Origin: Thermodesulfobacteriota bacterium
GTDB taxonomy: Bacteria > Desulfobacterota_D > UBA1144 > Nemesobacterales > UBA2774
Reading direction: 5' to 3'
Assembly (NCBI GenBank): GCA_035325995.1
Contig: DAOKYU010000006.1
Coordinates: forward strand, 1-64,000
DNA: 64,000 bases
The notes under the pieces were generated by a model, which was not told the DNA's origin, searched no databases, and saw only the letters and a list, made by a program, of their open reading frames with translations. Shown here in pieces: positions 37,300 to 45,967 of the stretch. Both the position numbers and the translations under genes were made by a program. Within the stretch, counting starts at the first letter, position 1; each line of letters begins with the position of its first letter.

Positions 37300-38802
37300 C
37301 TAGTGTTTCGCGCCGTATACGGCGGGCTTCCGCTCCATGACTTCCTTGTATAGGCCGAGGTATTTCTTGCCCGAGGCCTTCCAGGAAAAGTCCTCTCTCA
37401 TAGCCCTCGTCTGGAGCTTCCTCCAGGCGGCCTTGTCCTCGTAGGCCGTTATCGCGCGGAGGAGCGCGTCGAGCATGCTGACCGTGGAGAATTCGTAGAA
37501 GATGAAACCGTTGCCGCCCGCCGGGTTTTCGGTGTAGTCGCGGACCGTGTCGAGGAGCCCGCCCGTGCCCCTGACGACGGGGACCGTGCCGTAGCGGAGC
37601 GCGATTATCTGCCCGAGGCCGCAGGGCTCGAAGCGCGACGGGACCAGGAACATGTCGGAGCCGGCATAGACCTTCCTTTCGAGCGAGGTATTGTCGACGG
37701 CTATCGTGACGGAGAGGTTCTTGCCGAATCTCTTCCCGGCCCGCACGACGGCCTGCTCGTACTTTTCGTCGCCGGCGCCTACTATGACTATCTGGTAGCC
37801 GAGATCTATTATCTGCGGGACGGATTCCAGGAGGAGGTCGGCGCCCTTCTGCTCCGTAAGCTTGGAGACGACGCCCAGGACGGGCTTGTCGATGGAGGCG
37901 TCGAGGCCGAATTCCTCTCTCAGCTTTTCGCGGTTGACCGGTTTTTGAGCGAGACTCTGGGTGCCGTAGTTCTTGTAGATATAGCGGTCCGTTTCGGGGT
38001 CCCACTCGTCGTAGTCGATTCCGTTCAGTATGCCGATAAGGTTGTCCTGCTTACGGGACACCCACTTTAGAACGGCGTCGAGGCCGTAGGCGTATTCCTT
38101 CTTCCGGATCTCCTCGGCGTACGTAGGGCTCACGGTCGTGACGACGTCCGAATAGAGTATTCCGCCCTTAAGGAGATTCGCCTTCCCGTAGAACTCGAGG
38201 CCCTGCGAGGTGAAGAGGAATTCCGGGAGGCCGAACTTGTCGAGTATCGTCCTGTCGTACTGCCCCTGGAACGAGATGTTGTGTATCGTGAAGACGACGC
38301 GCGTGTCCTTGAAGAACTCGTCGTCGCGGAGGTGCTTGCGCCACCTGAGGCATATCGGAAGAAGCGCCGTCTGCCAGTCGTGGCAGTGTATGATTTCGGG
38401 TTTGAAACCGAGGGACTTTGCGGCTTCGAGCGCGGCGAGGGAGAGGAACCCGAACCTGAGATCGTTGTCCTCGTAGTCGGCGGCGGGCGTCGAGTAGATG
38501 TACTTCCTGGCGTAAAAATCGTCCTGCTCGACGAGATAAACCGTCACGCCGCTCAGCTTTATTTCCTTCACGACTCCCCTCACCGGGAGCCAGTCGATGC
38601 ATACGACGAGGTCTTTTACGGCGTCCTTCGGCTTTATGCCGGCGGTGGAGAGCCAGGTCTTCACGCGGGAGTAATAGGGGAGGACGACCCTTACGTCGGC
38701 CCCCTGTGCGGCGAGCCTTTTGGGGAGGGTGCCTATGACGTCGGCGAGCCCGCCCACCCTTGCGAGGGGCTCCATCTCAGAGGCGACGAAGAGGATGTTC
38801 AT
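37300..38802 (-). CDS. glgA: Glycogen (ADP-glucose) synthase
   Basis: A 500-residue GT5 glycosyltransferase that adds ADP-glucose to glycogen. Two Rossmann halves, N-terminal opening LFVASEMEPLARVGGLADVI and C-terminal retaining-transferase motif SRFEPCGLGQIIALRYGTVPVV with VRGTGGLLDTV. The usual sugar-nucleotide Lys of KxGGL is Arg here (ARVGGL), a conservative but notable change. Second gene of a leftward pair with eda (36 bases apart). GGGAGTT lies before the ATG. Confidence 0.96.
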   Translation of the reverse strand: MNILFVASEMEPLARVGGLADVIGTLPKRLAAQGADVRVVLPYYSRVKTWLSTAGIKPKDAVKDLVVCIDWLPVRGVVKEIKLSGVTVYLVEQDDFYARKYIYSTPAADYEDNDLRFGFLSLAALEAAKSLGFKPEIIHCHDWQTALLPICLRWRKHLRDDEFFKDTRVVFTIHNISFQGQYDRTILDKFGLPEFLFTSQGLEFYGKANLLKGGILYSDVVTTVSPTYAEEIRKKEYAYGLDAVLKWVSRKQDNLIGILNGIDYDEWDPETDRYIYKNYGTQSLAQKPVNREKLREEFGLDASIDKPVLGVVSKLTEQKGADLLLESVPQIIDLGYQIVIVGAGDEKYEQAVVRAGKRFGKNLSVTIAVDNTSLERKVYAGSDMFLVPSRFEPCGLGQIIALRYGTVPVVRGTGGLLDTVRDYTENPAGGNGFIFYEFSTVSMLDALLRAITAYEDKAAWRKLQTRAMREDFSWKASGKKYLGLYKEVMERKPAVYGAKH

Positions 38803-38838
38803 GCGTAACTCCCGGATTAATATTAACCCTTGAAAGCG

Positions 38839-39468
38839 TCAGGCCCGATCGATTTCTTCGAGCTTCCCGGCGAACAGGCGCGCGTTGGACGTTATCGTTT
38901 CGGGGTCGATGACGCCCCCCTTGCCCGTGAGCGCCGTCGACAGCCCGACGGCCGACGCCCCGGCGGCAAGGAAATCCGCCAGGTTGTCCAGCCCTACCCC
39001 GCCAGTCGTCATTATATCTATCTGCGGCAGCGGCTCTTTCATCGCCCTGACGTAAGACGGCCCGCCGACGGCGCTTACCGGGAATATCTTCACCATGTCT
39101 GCGCCGAGCTTCCACGCCCTTACGATTTCGGACGACGTGAACGCGCCCTGGATGACGGCCATGCCGTTTGCCCTGGCGAAACCTATCAGCGCCTCGTTCG
39201 TGTGAGGCGAGACGAGGAACCGGGCCCCGGCGTCGCGCGCCTTTTCGGCCATTTCCATGTCGAGGACTGTGCCTGCACCGACGAGGACGCCTTCCCTCTC
39301 CGCGAGGCGTCCGATCACGCCTTCGGCCCCGGGGAAGGAGAACGTGACCTCTATAAGCCTGAGGCCGCCCGCGATACAGGCCTCGGCGAAAGAGAGCGCG
39401 AGCGCTTCATTCTCCGCACGGACAACGGATATGACCTTGTGTTTTTTGATGAATTCGAGCGGATTCAC
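38839..39468 (-). CDS. eda: KDPG/KHG aldolase
   Basis: A 209-residue class I aldolase that splits 2-keto-3-deoxy-6-phosphogluconate to pyruvate and glyceraldehyde 3-phosphate (Entner-Doudoroff), and 2-keto-4-hydroxyglutarate. Small TIM barrel with VISVVRAEN (Arg), RLIEVTF (catalytic Glu), GAGTVLD, and the Schiff-base Lys in MVKIFPVSAVGG, then TTGGVGLDN (phosphate). The usual PGAFTPTE becomes QGAFTSSE. The start is a GTG without a clear ribosome site. The divergent PerR-type gene shares its upstream region. Confidence 0.94.
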   Translation of the reverse strand: MNPLEFIKKHKVISVVRAENEALALSFAEACIAGGLRLIEVTFSFPGAEGVIGRLAEREGVLVGAGTVLDMEMAEKARDAGARFLVSPHTNEALIGFARANGMAVIQGAFTSSEIVRAWKLGADMVKIFPVSAVGGPSYVRAMKEPLPQIDIMTTGGVGLDNLADFLAAGASAVGLSTALTGKGGVIDPETITSNARLFAGKLEEIDRA

Positions 39469-39532
39469 AGCATTAACTTACAGACGTGGAGGACTTGTTT
39501 CAAGTCCGACCTTACCGCAAAGTCATCTTTAT

Positions 39533-39547
39533 TGATAATGATTACTA
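39533..39547. promoter_or_regulatory. PerR/Fur-type box
   Basis: TGATAATGATTACTA, a 7-1-7 imperfect inverted repeat close to the PerR/Fur consensus TGATAATNATTATCA, between divergent eda and the PerR-like gene. It probably binds the regulator and gives autoregulation, and might also touch eda-glgA. Confidence 0.6.
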
Positions 39548-39620
39548 TTTTCTAAACAGTATCATCAGGCTATGGATATTCGAATCCGGTTAGGGTAAAA
39601 TCTAGTGAGGTGTGAAGCAC

Positions 39621-40070
39621 ATGAGCGATATTACCAGCGAAATGATAAAGGACAGGATAAGCGAGTTTATCGACCGGAGCAAGAATCTCGGCCTCAAGGT
39701 GACCCCGCAGAGGATAGCCATATACAAGGAGCTCGCCTCGACGGACCAGCACCCGAGCACGGAAACCATATACAAGAAGATAAAGGACTATTATCCGAAT
39801 ATTTCGCTGACGACCGTTTACAGGACGCTCGAGACCTTCGAGAAGCTCGGGCTGATTTCGGTCGTTAACGTCCTCTATAACGCCGCACGGTACGATGCCA
39901 ACCTCGAGCCGCATAACCACATCGTATGCACCGAGTGCAAGAGGGTCGAGGACGTCTACGACGATTCTTTCACTACGCTCGACATATCCGACAAAACACT
40001 CGGCGACTACCAGATAAAGGGCTACTCGGTTCTCCTGAACGGTATCTGCAAGGACTGCAGGGACAATTAA
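39621..40070 (+). CDS. Fur-family regulator, PerR-like
   Basis: A 149-residue metalloregulator. DNA-binding half (about 1-85) with LTTVYRTLETFEKLG; dimer half with a Zn site of two CxxC pairs, C103-C106 and C143-C146. The regulatory ligands of Bacillus PerR (His37, Asp85, His91, His93, Asp104) have matches here (His44, Asp92, His98, His100, Asp111), and Asp rather than Glu at the last favours PerR. It would repress peroxide or iron genes. The ATG at 39621 is preferred to GTG at 39612 by ribosome site spacing (10 bases). Probably autoregulated at the box upstream. Confidence 0.88.
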   Translation: MSDITSEMIKDRISEFIDRSKNLGLKVTPQRIAIYKELASTDQHPSTETIYKKIKDYYPNISLTTVYRTLETFEKLGLISVVNVLYNAARYDANLEPHNHIVCTECKRVEDVYDDSFTTLDISDKTLGDYQIKGYSVLLNGICKDCRDN

Positions 40071-40286
40071 GGCTTCTTAAAATCCCTTCCAAAACAGAAA
40101 GGACGAGGCGCTGGATGCGCGGCGGAAGGGCCACGCCGCCGGGGCGGCCTTAGCTATGCGGGTTTTTCGAGACGAAAGCCGTGCTTTCTTCCCGGAGTGC
40201 GGTAATTTCAGTAGCAATCGGCGCACTCACCCTGCATCCTTTTAATAAGATTTTTACTCTGTATCGATAGAAGGTTAAAAACGAAC

Positions 40287-41105
40287 ATGGGAAAAAACGG
40301 GACAGAGCCCGCGCTGGAAGTTGAAGAACTGGAGAAGACTTTCGGAACGTTCACGGCCGTAGACCGCGTGTCGTTCGCCGTCGATAAGGGCGAGGTCTTC
40401 GCCTTGATCGGCCCTAACGGCGCGGGCAAGAGCACGATAATTAAGATGCTGACGACTCTCCTTCCGCCCACGTCGGGAACGGCCCGGGTGGCGGGGCACG
40501 ACGTCGTCCGGCAGCCGACCGAGGTGAGAAGGAGCATCGGCTACATACCGCAGCTCGTGTCCTCGGACGGGGCGCTCACCGCGAGGGAGAATCTGCTGCT
40601 TTCGGCCAGGCTCTACGGCGTGCCGCGCGCCGAACAGGAGGAGCGCATACGGGAGGCGCTAGACTTCATGGGGCTCGGGCAATTCTCCGACCGTCTCGTG
40701 AGCAGCTATTCGGGCGGCATGATACGGAGGCTCGAGATAGCGCAGAGCATGCTCCACCATCCGTCCGTGATATTCATGGACGAGCCCACGGTGGGCCTCG
40801 ACCCGGTCGCCAGGAAGGCAGTCTGGGACCACGTGCGCGAGCTCAAGGAAAAATACAGGATGACAATAATCCTGACGACACACTACATGGACGAGGTGGA
40901 GGAGCTCTGCGACAGGATGGCGCTCATTCAGCACGGGCGGATAGTGGCCATCGACACGCCGCACAGGCTTAAGGAAGGCGTCGGCGAGGGGGCGACTCTC
41001 GACGACGTTTTCGCAAAATACATGAGCTCGTTCGAAGAAAATTCCGAGGGAGGAAATTATAGTGAAGTACGTCGTAACCGCAGATCTATCGCATCCCGCG
41101 GCTAG
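40287..41105 (+). CDS. ABC-2 type exporter ATPase
   Basis: A 272-residue ATPase: Walker A GPNGAGKST (about 49-57), signature SSYSGGMIRRLEIAQS, Walker B VIFMDEPTVGLDP, and the switch His in ILTTHYMDEVEEL. Daunorubicin-exporter-type arrangement. The last 40 residues are beyond the usual domain, and its stop lies 44 bases inside the permease gene. No substrate is indicated; drug, lipid or polysaccharide precursors are possible. Confidence 0.94.
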   Translation: MGKNGTEPALEVEELEKTFGTFTAVDRVSFAVDKGEVFALIGPNGAGKSTIIKMLTTLLPPTSGTARVAGHDVVRQPTEVRRSIGYIPQLVSSDGALTARENLLLSARLYGVPRAEQEERIREALDFMGLGQFSDRLVSSYSGGMIRRLEIAQSMLHHPSVIFMDEPTVGLDPVARKAVWDHVRELKEKYRMTIILTTHYMDEVEELCDRMALIQHGRIVAIDTPHRLKEGVGEGATLDDVFAKYMSSFEENSEGGNYSEVRRNRRSIASRG

Positions 41106-41889
41106 GCTGACGAGGGCCGTCACGGACTATGTGATGCAGGTGTACGGGGTTTTGTGCGCCGAGCTCCAGAAGATAAGGCACGATCCTATAGAGCTTTTCA
41201 CGAGGGCGGTGCAGCCGCTCTTGTGGCTGCTCCTCTTCGGCGTCGTCATGCTGAAGGTAAAGGGGCTGGCCCCGGCCGGGATGAGCTATCTCGATTACCT
41301 GTCGGCCGGGATACTGGCGCAGAGCGTGCTCTTCGTAGCAATATTTTTCGGCATATCAGCCATATGGGACAGGGACCTCGGAATCCTCCACAGGATGCTC
41401 GTGAGCCCCGCGCCAAGGACCGCCATAGTGATAGGGAAGGCCCTCGCGGCGAGCTTCAGGGGGATGCTCCAGGGGGGAGTGGTTTACGTCGTCGCCGGGC
41501 TCATGGGGGCGGACCTCAACCTGTCGCCGCTGAATATCCTCGGCGTCATGGCGCTCATAGGTTTCGGGTGCGGCCTCTTCGCGACCCTGTCGCTCACCAT
41601 CGCGTGCATCGTGAAATCGAGGGAGAGGTTCATGGGCATAGGGCAGCTCATAACCATGCCCGTCTTCTTCGCGAGTAACGCGATTTATCCGATAGCGCTC
41701 ATGCCGGATTGGCTGAAGACGATATCGACGTTTAACCCGCTGACGTACCAGGTGGACGCTCTCAGGGCGCTCATGATAAACGGGGCGCATTCGCAGTTCA
41801 GCATATTCCACGACTTCGCGATACTGTTCATCATCACGGCGGCGCTGGTGATCCTCGCCAGCAGGCTTTACAGCAGGATGGTGGCGTGA
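41062..41889 (+). CDS. ABC-2 type exporter permease
   Basis: A 275-residue membrane protein with six predicted segments, ending in the ABC-2 motif INSxxYPIALMPDWLKTISTFNPLTYQVDALR-type text (about 205-245). Starts with GTG after GAGGAAA, overlapping the ATPase gene by 44 bases in another frame. The N-terminus (about 1-35) is amphipathic and enters the membrane near FTRAVQPLLWLLLFGVVM. The pair forms a dimeric exporter with two ATPases. Confidence 0.94.
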   Translation: MKYVVTADLSHPAARLTRAVTDYVMQVYGVLCAELQKIRHDPIELFTRAVQPLLWLLLFGVVMLKVKGLAPAGMSYLDYLSAGILAQSVLFVAIFFGISAIWDRDLGILHRMLVSPAPRTAIVIGKALAASFRGMLQGGVVYVVAGLMGADLNLSPLNILGVMALIGFGCGLFATLSLTIACIVKSRERFMGIGQLITMPVFFASNAIYPIALMPDWLKTISTFNPLTYQVDALRALMINGAHSQFSIFHDFAILFIITAALVILASRLYSRMVA

Positions 41890-41895
41890 GGGAAT

Positions 41896-42120
41896 CTACG
41901 ATTTCGCCGCATAGTCTTCCCTCACATACCTGCTTATAAAAGTGCTTAGGCCTTTGCCCTCTTCGGCGAGCTTTTTCATGCGCTCGATATTGAATTTGCC
42001 GGTGACGATGTAGTTGTATAGATAGACGTCGCCGCTGCGGAACTTTACCTTTATATAATCCTCGCCGATTTCGTAGGCCATGACTCCCGAGTTGCCGGAG
42101 AGATTTTTGTAATGCTCCAT
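41896..42120 (-). CDS. KTSC-like small protein
   Basis: A 74-residue protein: YKNLSGNSGVMAYEIGEDYIKVKFRS then GDVYLYNYIVTG, then a basic helix KKLAEEGKGLSTFISRYVR. The YLYxY strand and the last helix recall the KTSC family. Its function is unknown. The Met at 42120 is chosen over one 12 codons upstream because the family usually begins right before YKNLSGNSG. Convergent with the permease gene. Confidence 0.68.
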   Translation of the reverse strand: MEHYKNLSGNSGVMAYEIGEDYIKVKFRSGDVYLYNYIVTGKFNIERMKKLAEEGKGLSTFISRYVREDYAAKS

Positions 42121-42370
42121 ACGTGCCCCGTTCGCCCCTACCCTGCCTGCAACCAACCGGTCGATTGAGCCGGGTCTCCGTTCATGCCGTCAACACACTA
42201 GAAATATTACCTTACGAGACGACCTTTACCGGATGCTTGGGCCCGGCGCCCGGATTGTCCGCGGCAGATTGTCTGCACCCATTTTTTTAGAGTCGCAGAA
42301 ACAGCTTGCGTTTCGTTATTTGTTGTAATAATATCAGTCCTATGTAATTGCATCTTTAATGGAGGACAGG

Positions 42371-43252
42371 ATGAGAAATCCGAGGATGGGTTTTCTAACG
42401 ACAATAGGTTTTGCCATGGTTCTGTATATTCTTCTCGCCGCCGGTTCTGCAAAAGCTCAGGTATTCGCGGACGGTCTCGTAGGACTTTCGAGCGGCAACC
42501 CCGGGGTAGTCTATCGCATAAACGAATCCACAGGCGCGGCGATTCCGATTGTGACGCTGGACAGTGCCTGGAGCCTCGTCGGTCTGGCTTACCTGGGACA
42601 AACTCTTTACGGCACGGATTTCGAATGCCAGTCGCCAATTTGTGATAACTATGCGGTAGCCTCCATCTCGCCGAACGGCAGTACGAACATTATCAGCGAC
42701 CAGAACGATTCGTCTAACTGGTGGGCCCTGGCCGCGGACGAAACGGCGAACGTTATGTACTCGATCGACATAAACAATTCGTACATCCTGATGGCGCAGT
42801 TTCCGGACGGTACGACTCAGCAAATCGGTACGGGAACGGGCATATCCGGGGCAGGAATGGCTTACGACGATACGAACGGCATTCTGTATGCAGTCGACGG
42901 TGCTTCACTCTATACCGTCTCGGTGACGGACGGCACTTCAACGCTTATAGGCCCTACCGGCGTTGCCGAGGGGAACCGGTTCGGGCTCGAATACGACGAG
43001 TGCAACCAGATTTTATATATGAACGACGGTGAGGTCGGGCTTCTCTATACTGTCAATGTGGGTACCGGCGCAGCGACGCTTATAGGATCCAATGGCCTCG
43101 TAGGGATCGACGGACTTGCGTGGAAGGGGAGCTGCGAGCCGCCCGGCCCGAAACCGATACCGACGATGTCGGAATGGGGGCTGATGATCATGGCAGTATT
43201 CATAGGCATCGCGGGGATACTGACCTACAGGAAAAGAAGACTCACAGCCTGA
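42371..43252 (+). CDS. Secreted IPTL-CTERM protein
   Basis: A 293-residue exported protein. A signal peptide ends near AKAQ; a domain of about 220 residues has repeated Gly/Asp/Thr-rich units (SLVGLAYLGQTLYGTDF, NWWALAADETANVMYSIDI, LYAVDGASLYTVSVTDGTS), like a beta-propeller. The C-terminus PIPTMSEWGLMIMAVFIGIA and then a basic YRKRR tail is the IPTL-CTERM signal, cut by an exosortase-type enzyme. GGAGG 5 bases before the ATG fixes the start; ATG at 42359 lies on it. No exosortase gene is in the window. Confidence 0.9.
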   Translation: MRNPRMGFLTTIGFAMVLYILLAAGSAKAQVFADGLVGLSSGNPGVVYRINESTGAAIPIVTLDSAWSLVGLAYLGQTLYGTDFECQSPICDNYAVASISPNGSTNIISDQNDSSNWWALAADETANVMYSIDINNSYILMAQFPDGTTQQIGTGTGISGAGMAYDDTNGILYAVDGASLYTVSVTDGTSTLIGPTGVAEGNRFGLEYDECNQILYMNDGEVGLLYTVNVGTGAATLIGSNGLVGIDGLAWKGSCEPPGPKPIPTMSEWGLMIMAVFIGIAGILTYRKRRLTA

Positions 43253-43272
43253 GCTATGAACCATAAAGATCG

Positions 43273-43305
43273 AAAAAGGGGAGCTTCGGCTCCCCTTTTT
43301 TGTTT
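43273..43305 (+). terminator. Rho-independent terminator after the IPTL-CTERM gene
   Basis: Stem AAAAAGGGGAGC/GCTCCCCTTTTT with a TTCG tetraloop (43273-43284 with 43289-43300) and a further T-rich tail. Confidence 0.92.
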
Positions 43306-43424
43306 GGATGAACAACGGTCGTGTGAACGGTTTCCATTATCCTGGAAGTAAACGCCTGGCGCGGCATTCCAAAATACCCCTCAATCGTGTAAATCTATAT
43401 TAAAACCGAATTCCGGAGGTTCGC

Positions 43425-44735
43425 ATGTCTATTCCAGAGGGGCTGGAGAAAGCGCTTAATTTCGGATTCATGGACGCGATATTCACGAGGCGGTCAAGGC
43501 GGTTCGGCCTCGGGATGGAGATTAAAGAAGGGACGCTCGCGCACAAGTCGCGCCACGAGCCCGTGCCGCTGACGGAGCTGGAGGAGGCGTTCCTCATATG
43601 GGCCGGGACGGGGATGACGGGCCTCTCGCTCGGCGACCTGCCGCGGACGGGTATCTCGTGGCTCTTCCAGTGGACGGGCCGGAGCTGGCCGTGCTCGTGT
43701 AACTCGCATTCGACGGAGCTCTTCTACACGAACGACAGCGGCGTCTACATGGTGAAGCTCCACGACGCCATGCCGGGCCCGGGTGAGACGTCGATATTCC
43801 ACGGTAAGTCCGAGGAAGAAAAGCTGGAGAAGGTCCTCTCGCTTTTCAGGAAGAACCTGCTTAAGCTCGGGGACGGGCGCGCCGATCTCCCGAAGGGCGA
43901 GCCGGGGCTCTTCGACTTCAACGCCTGGAACTGCAACAAGCCGGGGACGACGTTCTTCGTGCCCGTGACGAACACGACCGTCGAGTACATGGTGCTTCTT
44001 TTCATCTACTTCGGCGCCAAGTACGGGTTCAACATAACCGACGAGCTGAACGGCGGGAGGTCGTGCGGGCTCGACAAGTGGATAGAGAAGGGATACATAA
44101 GGAAGGACGTCGAGCTCTCGCTGTTCGACCTGGAGCTCAGGGTTTTGACGACGCTCAACGTCGAGCAGGCGTTCATATGCCAGAACATGAACCTGGCGCT
44201 GCAGACGCTCGGCCTCGGGGGATGGGCTTTCACGGGGCTCCTGCCGCATTACGCCCTCGGCGTGCACCCGGACTACAAGGGGCTCGGGTTCAGGTTCACC
44301 CACCCCGAAAAGACCGTCCGGAGCGCAAAGCCGCCCGTGCCCGTCGGGAGGGACGGCGTCTTCGAGGCGCTGTGCCCGCCGTACGTAGGCGACATGCGCG
44401 AGGCAGTGGACAGGTTCCTCGCCATGCGGGGGCGGTTCTGGGAGGAGGAGAACCCATACCCTTACCTCGACCCGGGCGGCATACTCGAAGACGAGTACCA
44501 CCCGAGCGAAGTCAGGATAGAGATCGTGAAGGATTTTTGCCAGTACGTCTACGAGAATTACGGAAGGTTCCCCGCGTTTTTAGACCCGATGTTCACGAGG
44601 CTCGTTTTCCAGGCGCACCACCTGGACCTCGAATTCTACGACAAGCACTATGCCGAGGGGGCTTACACCGAGATGCACAAAAACCACTTTAAGCTCTGGC
44701 ATCCGGATATGGAGGACCCGTTCGGGGGTAAGTAA
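43425..44735 (+). CDS. Nitroreductase-fold protein, unfamiliar family
   Basis: A 436-residue soluble protein. The opening AIFTRRSRRFGLG and PLTELEEAFLIWAGTGM is the nitroreductase flavin-site pattern (two Arg, then helix), and near residue 250 the text EQAFICQNMNLALQTLGLGGWAFTG is the typical QNxxLAAxxLGLG helix. Between and after are unfamiliar regions, including several Cys (CSCNSHS near 92-98) and a long tail rich in Tyr, Pro and His. No close family is recalled. Likely an FMN oxidoreductase or degenerate dehydrogenase of the SagB/bilin type, but the substrate is unknown. Monocistronic. Confidence 0.8.
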   Translation: MSIPEGLEKALNFGFMDAIFTRRSRRFGLGMEIKEGTLAHKSRHEPVPLTELEEAFLIWAGTGMTGLSLGDLPRTGISWLFQWTGRSWPCSCNSHSTELFYTNDSGVYMVKLHDAMPGPGETSIFHGKSEEEKLEKVLSLFRKNLLKLGDGRADLPKGEPGLFDFNAWNCNKPGTTFFVPVTNTTVEYMVLLFIYFGAKYGFNITDELNGGRSCGLDKWIEKGYIRKDVELSLFDLELRVLTTLNVEQAFICQNMNLALQTLGLGGWAFTGLLPHYALGVHPDYKGLGFRFTHPEKTVRSAKPPVPVGRDGVFEALCPPYVGDMREAVDRFLAMRGRFWEEENPYPYLDPGGILEDEYHPSEVRIEIVKDFCQYVYENYGRFPAFLDPMFTRLVFQAHHLDLEFYDKHYAEGAYTEMHKNHFKLWHPDMEDPFGGK

Positions 44736-44774
44736 GGGACTGTCTGCCCGAGCGTACACCTTTTGCGTTCGAGG

Positions 44775-45437
44775 TCAGTCGCGGTCGGGCGCGCCGAGGG
44801 GGAAGTATTGGCGGTAGGGACGCGCTTCTTCTATGACGCGGGCGAACGAAGGCCGCGCGTTCAGGCGGCTCCTGTAGGCGCGGACGTTTGGAAACCCTTC
44901 GCTTATCCGGTACGCCCAGTCGGCGTAGAATAAGGCCGGGGCCGCAGCGCAGTCCGCGAGGCCGAAGCCGCCGCCCGCCGCCCATTCACGATCCGTCATC
45001 CGGTTTTCCAGCCACCCATACGCCGTATCGAGCATGGCCCGCGCGTCGTCCACGCCCCCGGCGTCGCGGGCGGACGGCTCGCGGAGGGCGTCGAAGACAA
45101 TAGTCTGCATCGGGGTGTGGACGTAGTTATCGAAGAAGCGGTCCATGAAGCGCACTTCGAGCGCCGATTCCGGATCGGCGGGAATCATGCGGCGAGGGCC
45201 GGGATAGTGAATGTCGAGGTACTCGATTATGATCGTCGCTTCGGCGATAGCCCGCCCGCCGCCGAGCAGGAGCGGGAACTTTTTCAGCGGCCAGAGCGCC
45301 TCGAACTCGGCGAACGTCGCGGGATCGGACGATTGATCCAGCATGCGCGGCGTGAAGGGTGTTTCGTTCTCGTATAGCGCTATCAATACCTTCTGGCAAT
45401 AGGATGCGAACGGGTGAGTGAATAATTGCAGCGGCAT
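44775..45437 (-). CDS. Glutathione S-transferase family protein
   Basis: A 220-residue protein: N-terminal thioredoxin-like half with LFTHPFASYCQKVLIALYE and FPLLLGGGRAIAEATIIIEYLD (the GSH gamma-glutamyl site with Glu-Ala-Thr for the usual Glu-Ser), and a helical C-terminal half with GGFGLADCAAAPALFYADW. Ser in ASYCQK could be the activating residue. The Met at 45437 is chosen, as the longer frame lies over the DUF4189 gene. It follows DUF4189 by 11 bases, so the two are cotranscribed. Confidence 0.9.
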   Translation of the reverse strand: MPLQLFTHPFASYCQKVLIALYENETPFTPRMLDQSSDPATFAEFEALWPLKKFPLLLGGGRAIAEATIIIEYLDIHYPGPRRMIPADPESALEVRFMDRFFDNYVHTPMQTIVFDALREPSARDAGGVDDARAMLDTAYGWLENRMTDREWAAGGGFGLADCAAAPALFYADWAYRISEGFPNVRAYRSRLNARPSFARVIEEARPYRQYFPLGAPDRD

Positions 45438-45448
45438 GTCTTCGCACC

Positions 45449-45859
45449 CTATTTCGACACGGCGGCGTTCGTCGTACAGACCCAGCGGACGATGTGGCAG
45501 CCGCCCGTCCACGCCCTGCAGGAGTCGAGCGCATATCGCTGCGCTGTCCCGAGCGAATCGCCCCAGCCGGCGCCGTAGCCTATGTCGCCCACCGCCAGCG
45601 CGCCGCAGCCGTTTTCGAAATCGACCACGGCCTTGCAGTCCTTCTTTTCTGCGCGCAGCTTGCATTCCTCAATAGCCCCGTTTCGGGCGGAATCCTTGTC
45701 GGCATAGTCGAAAACGTATCCGTACATGCGCGTCGAAGGCGAAAATGCGATCGCCCCGAAGCGGCTCGACGAATCTTCGGCCCGGGAAGGTTCCGGCAAG
45801 CCGGTCAGGATAATTCCAATCGATAGAATAGTCAGTGTATAAAGCAGCTTCCGGTTCAT
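45449..45859 (-). CDS. DUF4189 secreted protein
   Basis: A 136-residue exported protein: signal peptide to about residue 27, then FGAIAFSPSTRMYGYVFDYADKDSARNGAIEEC and WGDSLGTAQRYALDSCR, the DUF4189 repeats. It has five Cys in the mature part, likely in disulfides. Function unknown; known members are periplasmic or secreted small proteins. Precedes GST on the same strand. Confidence 0.88.
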   Translation of the reverse strand: MNRKLLYTLTILSIGIILTGLPEPSRAEDSSSRFGAIAFSPSTRMYGYVFDYADKDSARNGAIEECKLRAEKKDCKAVVDFENGCGALAVGDIGYGAGWGDSLGTAQRYALDSCRAWTGGCHIVRWVCTTNAAVSK

Positions 45860-45967
45860 GGTTAACTTCCTCCATAAAAAATTACTACCCCGTTCTCACC
45901 CCTTCATCACTGCCTGTAATGATTATAGTATTAAAAAGAGCGGTAATCCATAATCCGTTTCGGCCAT

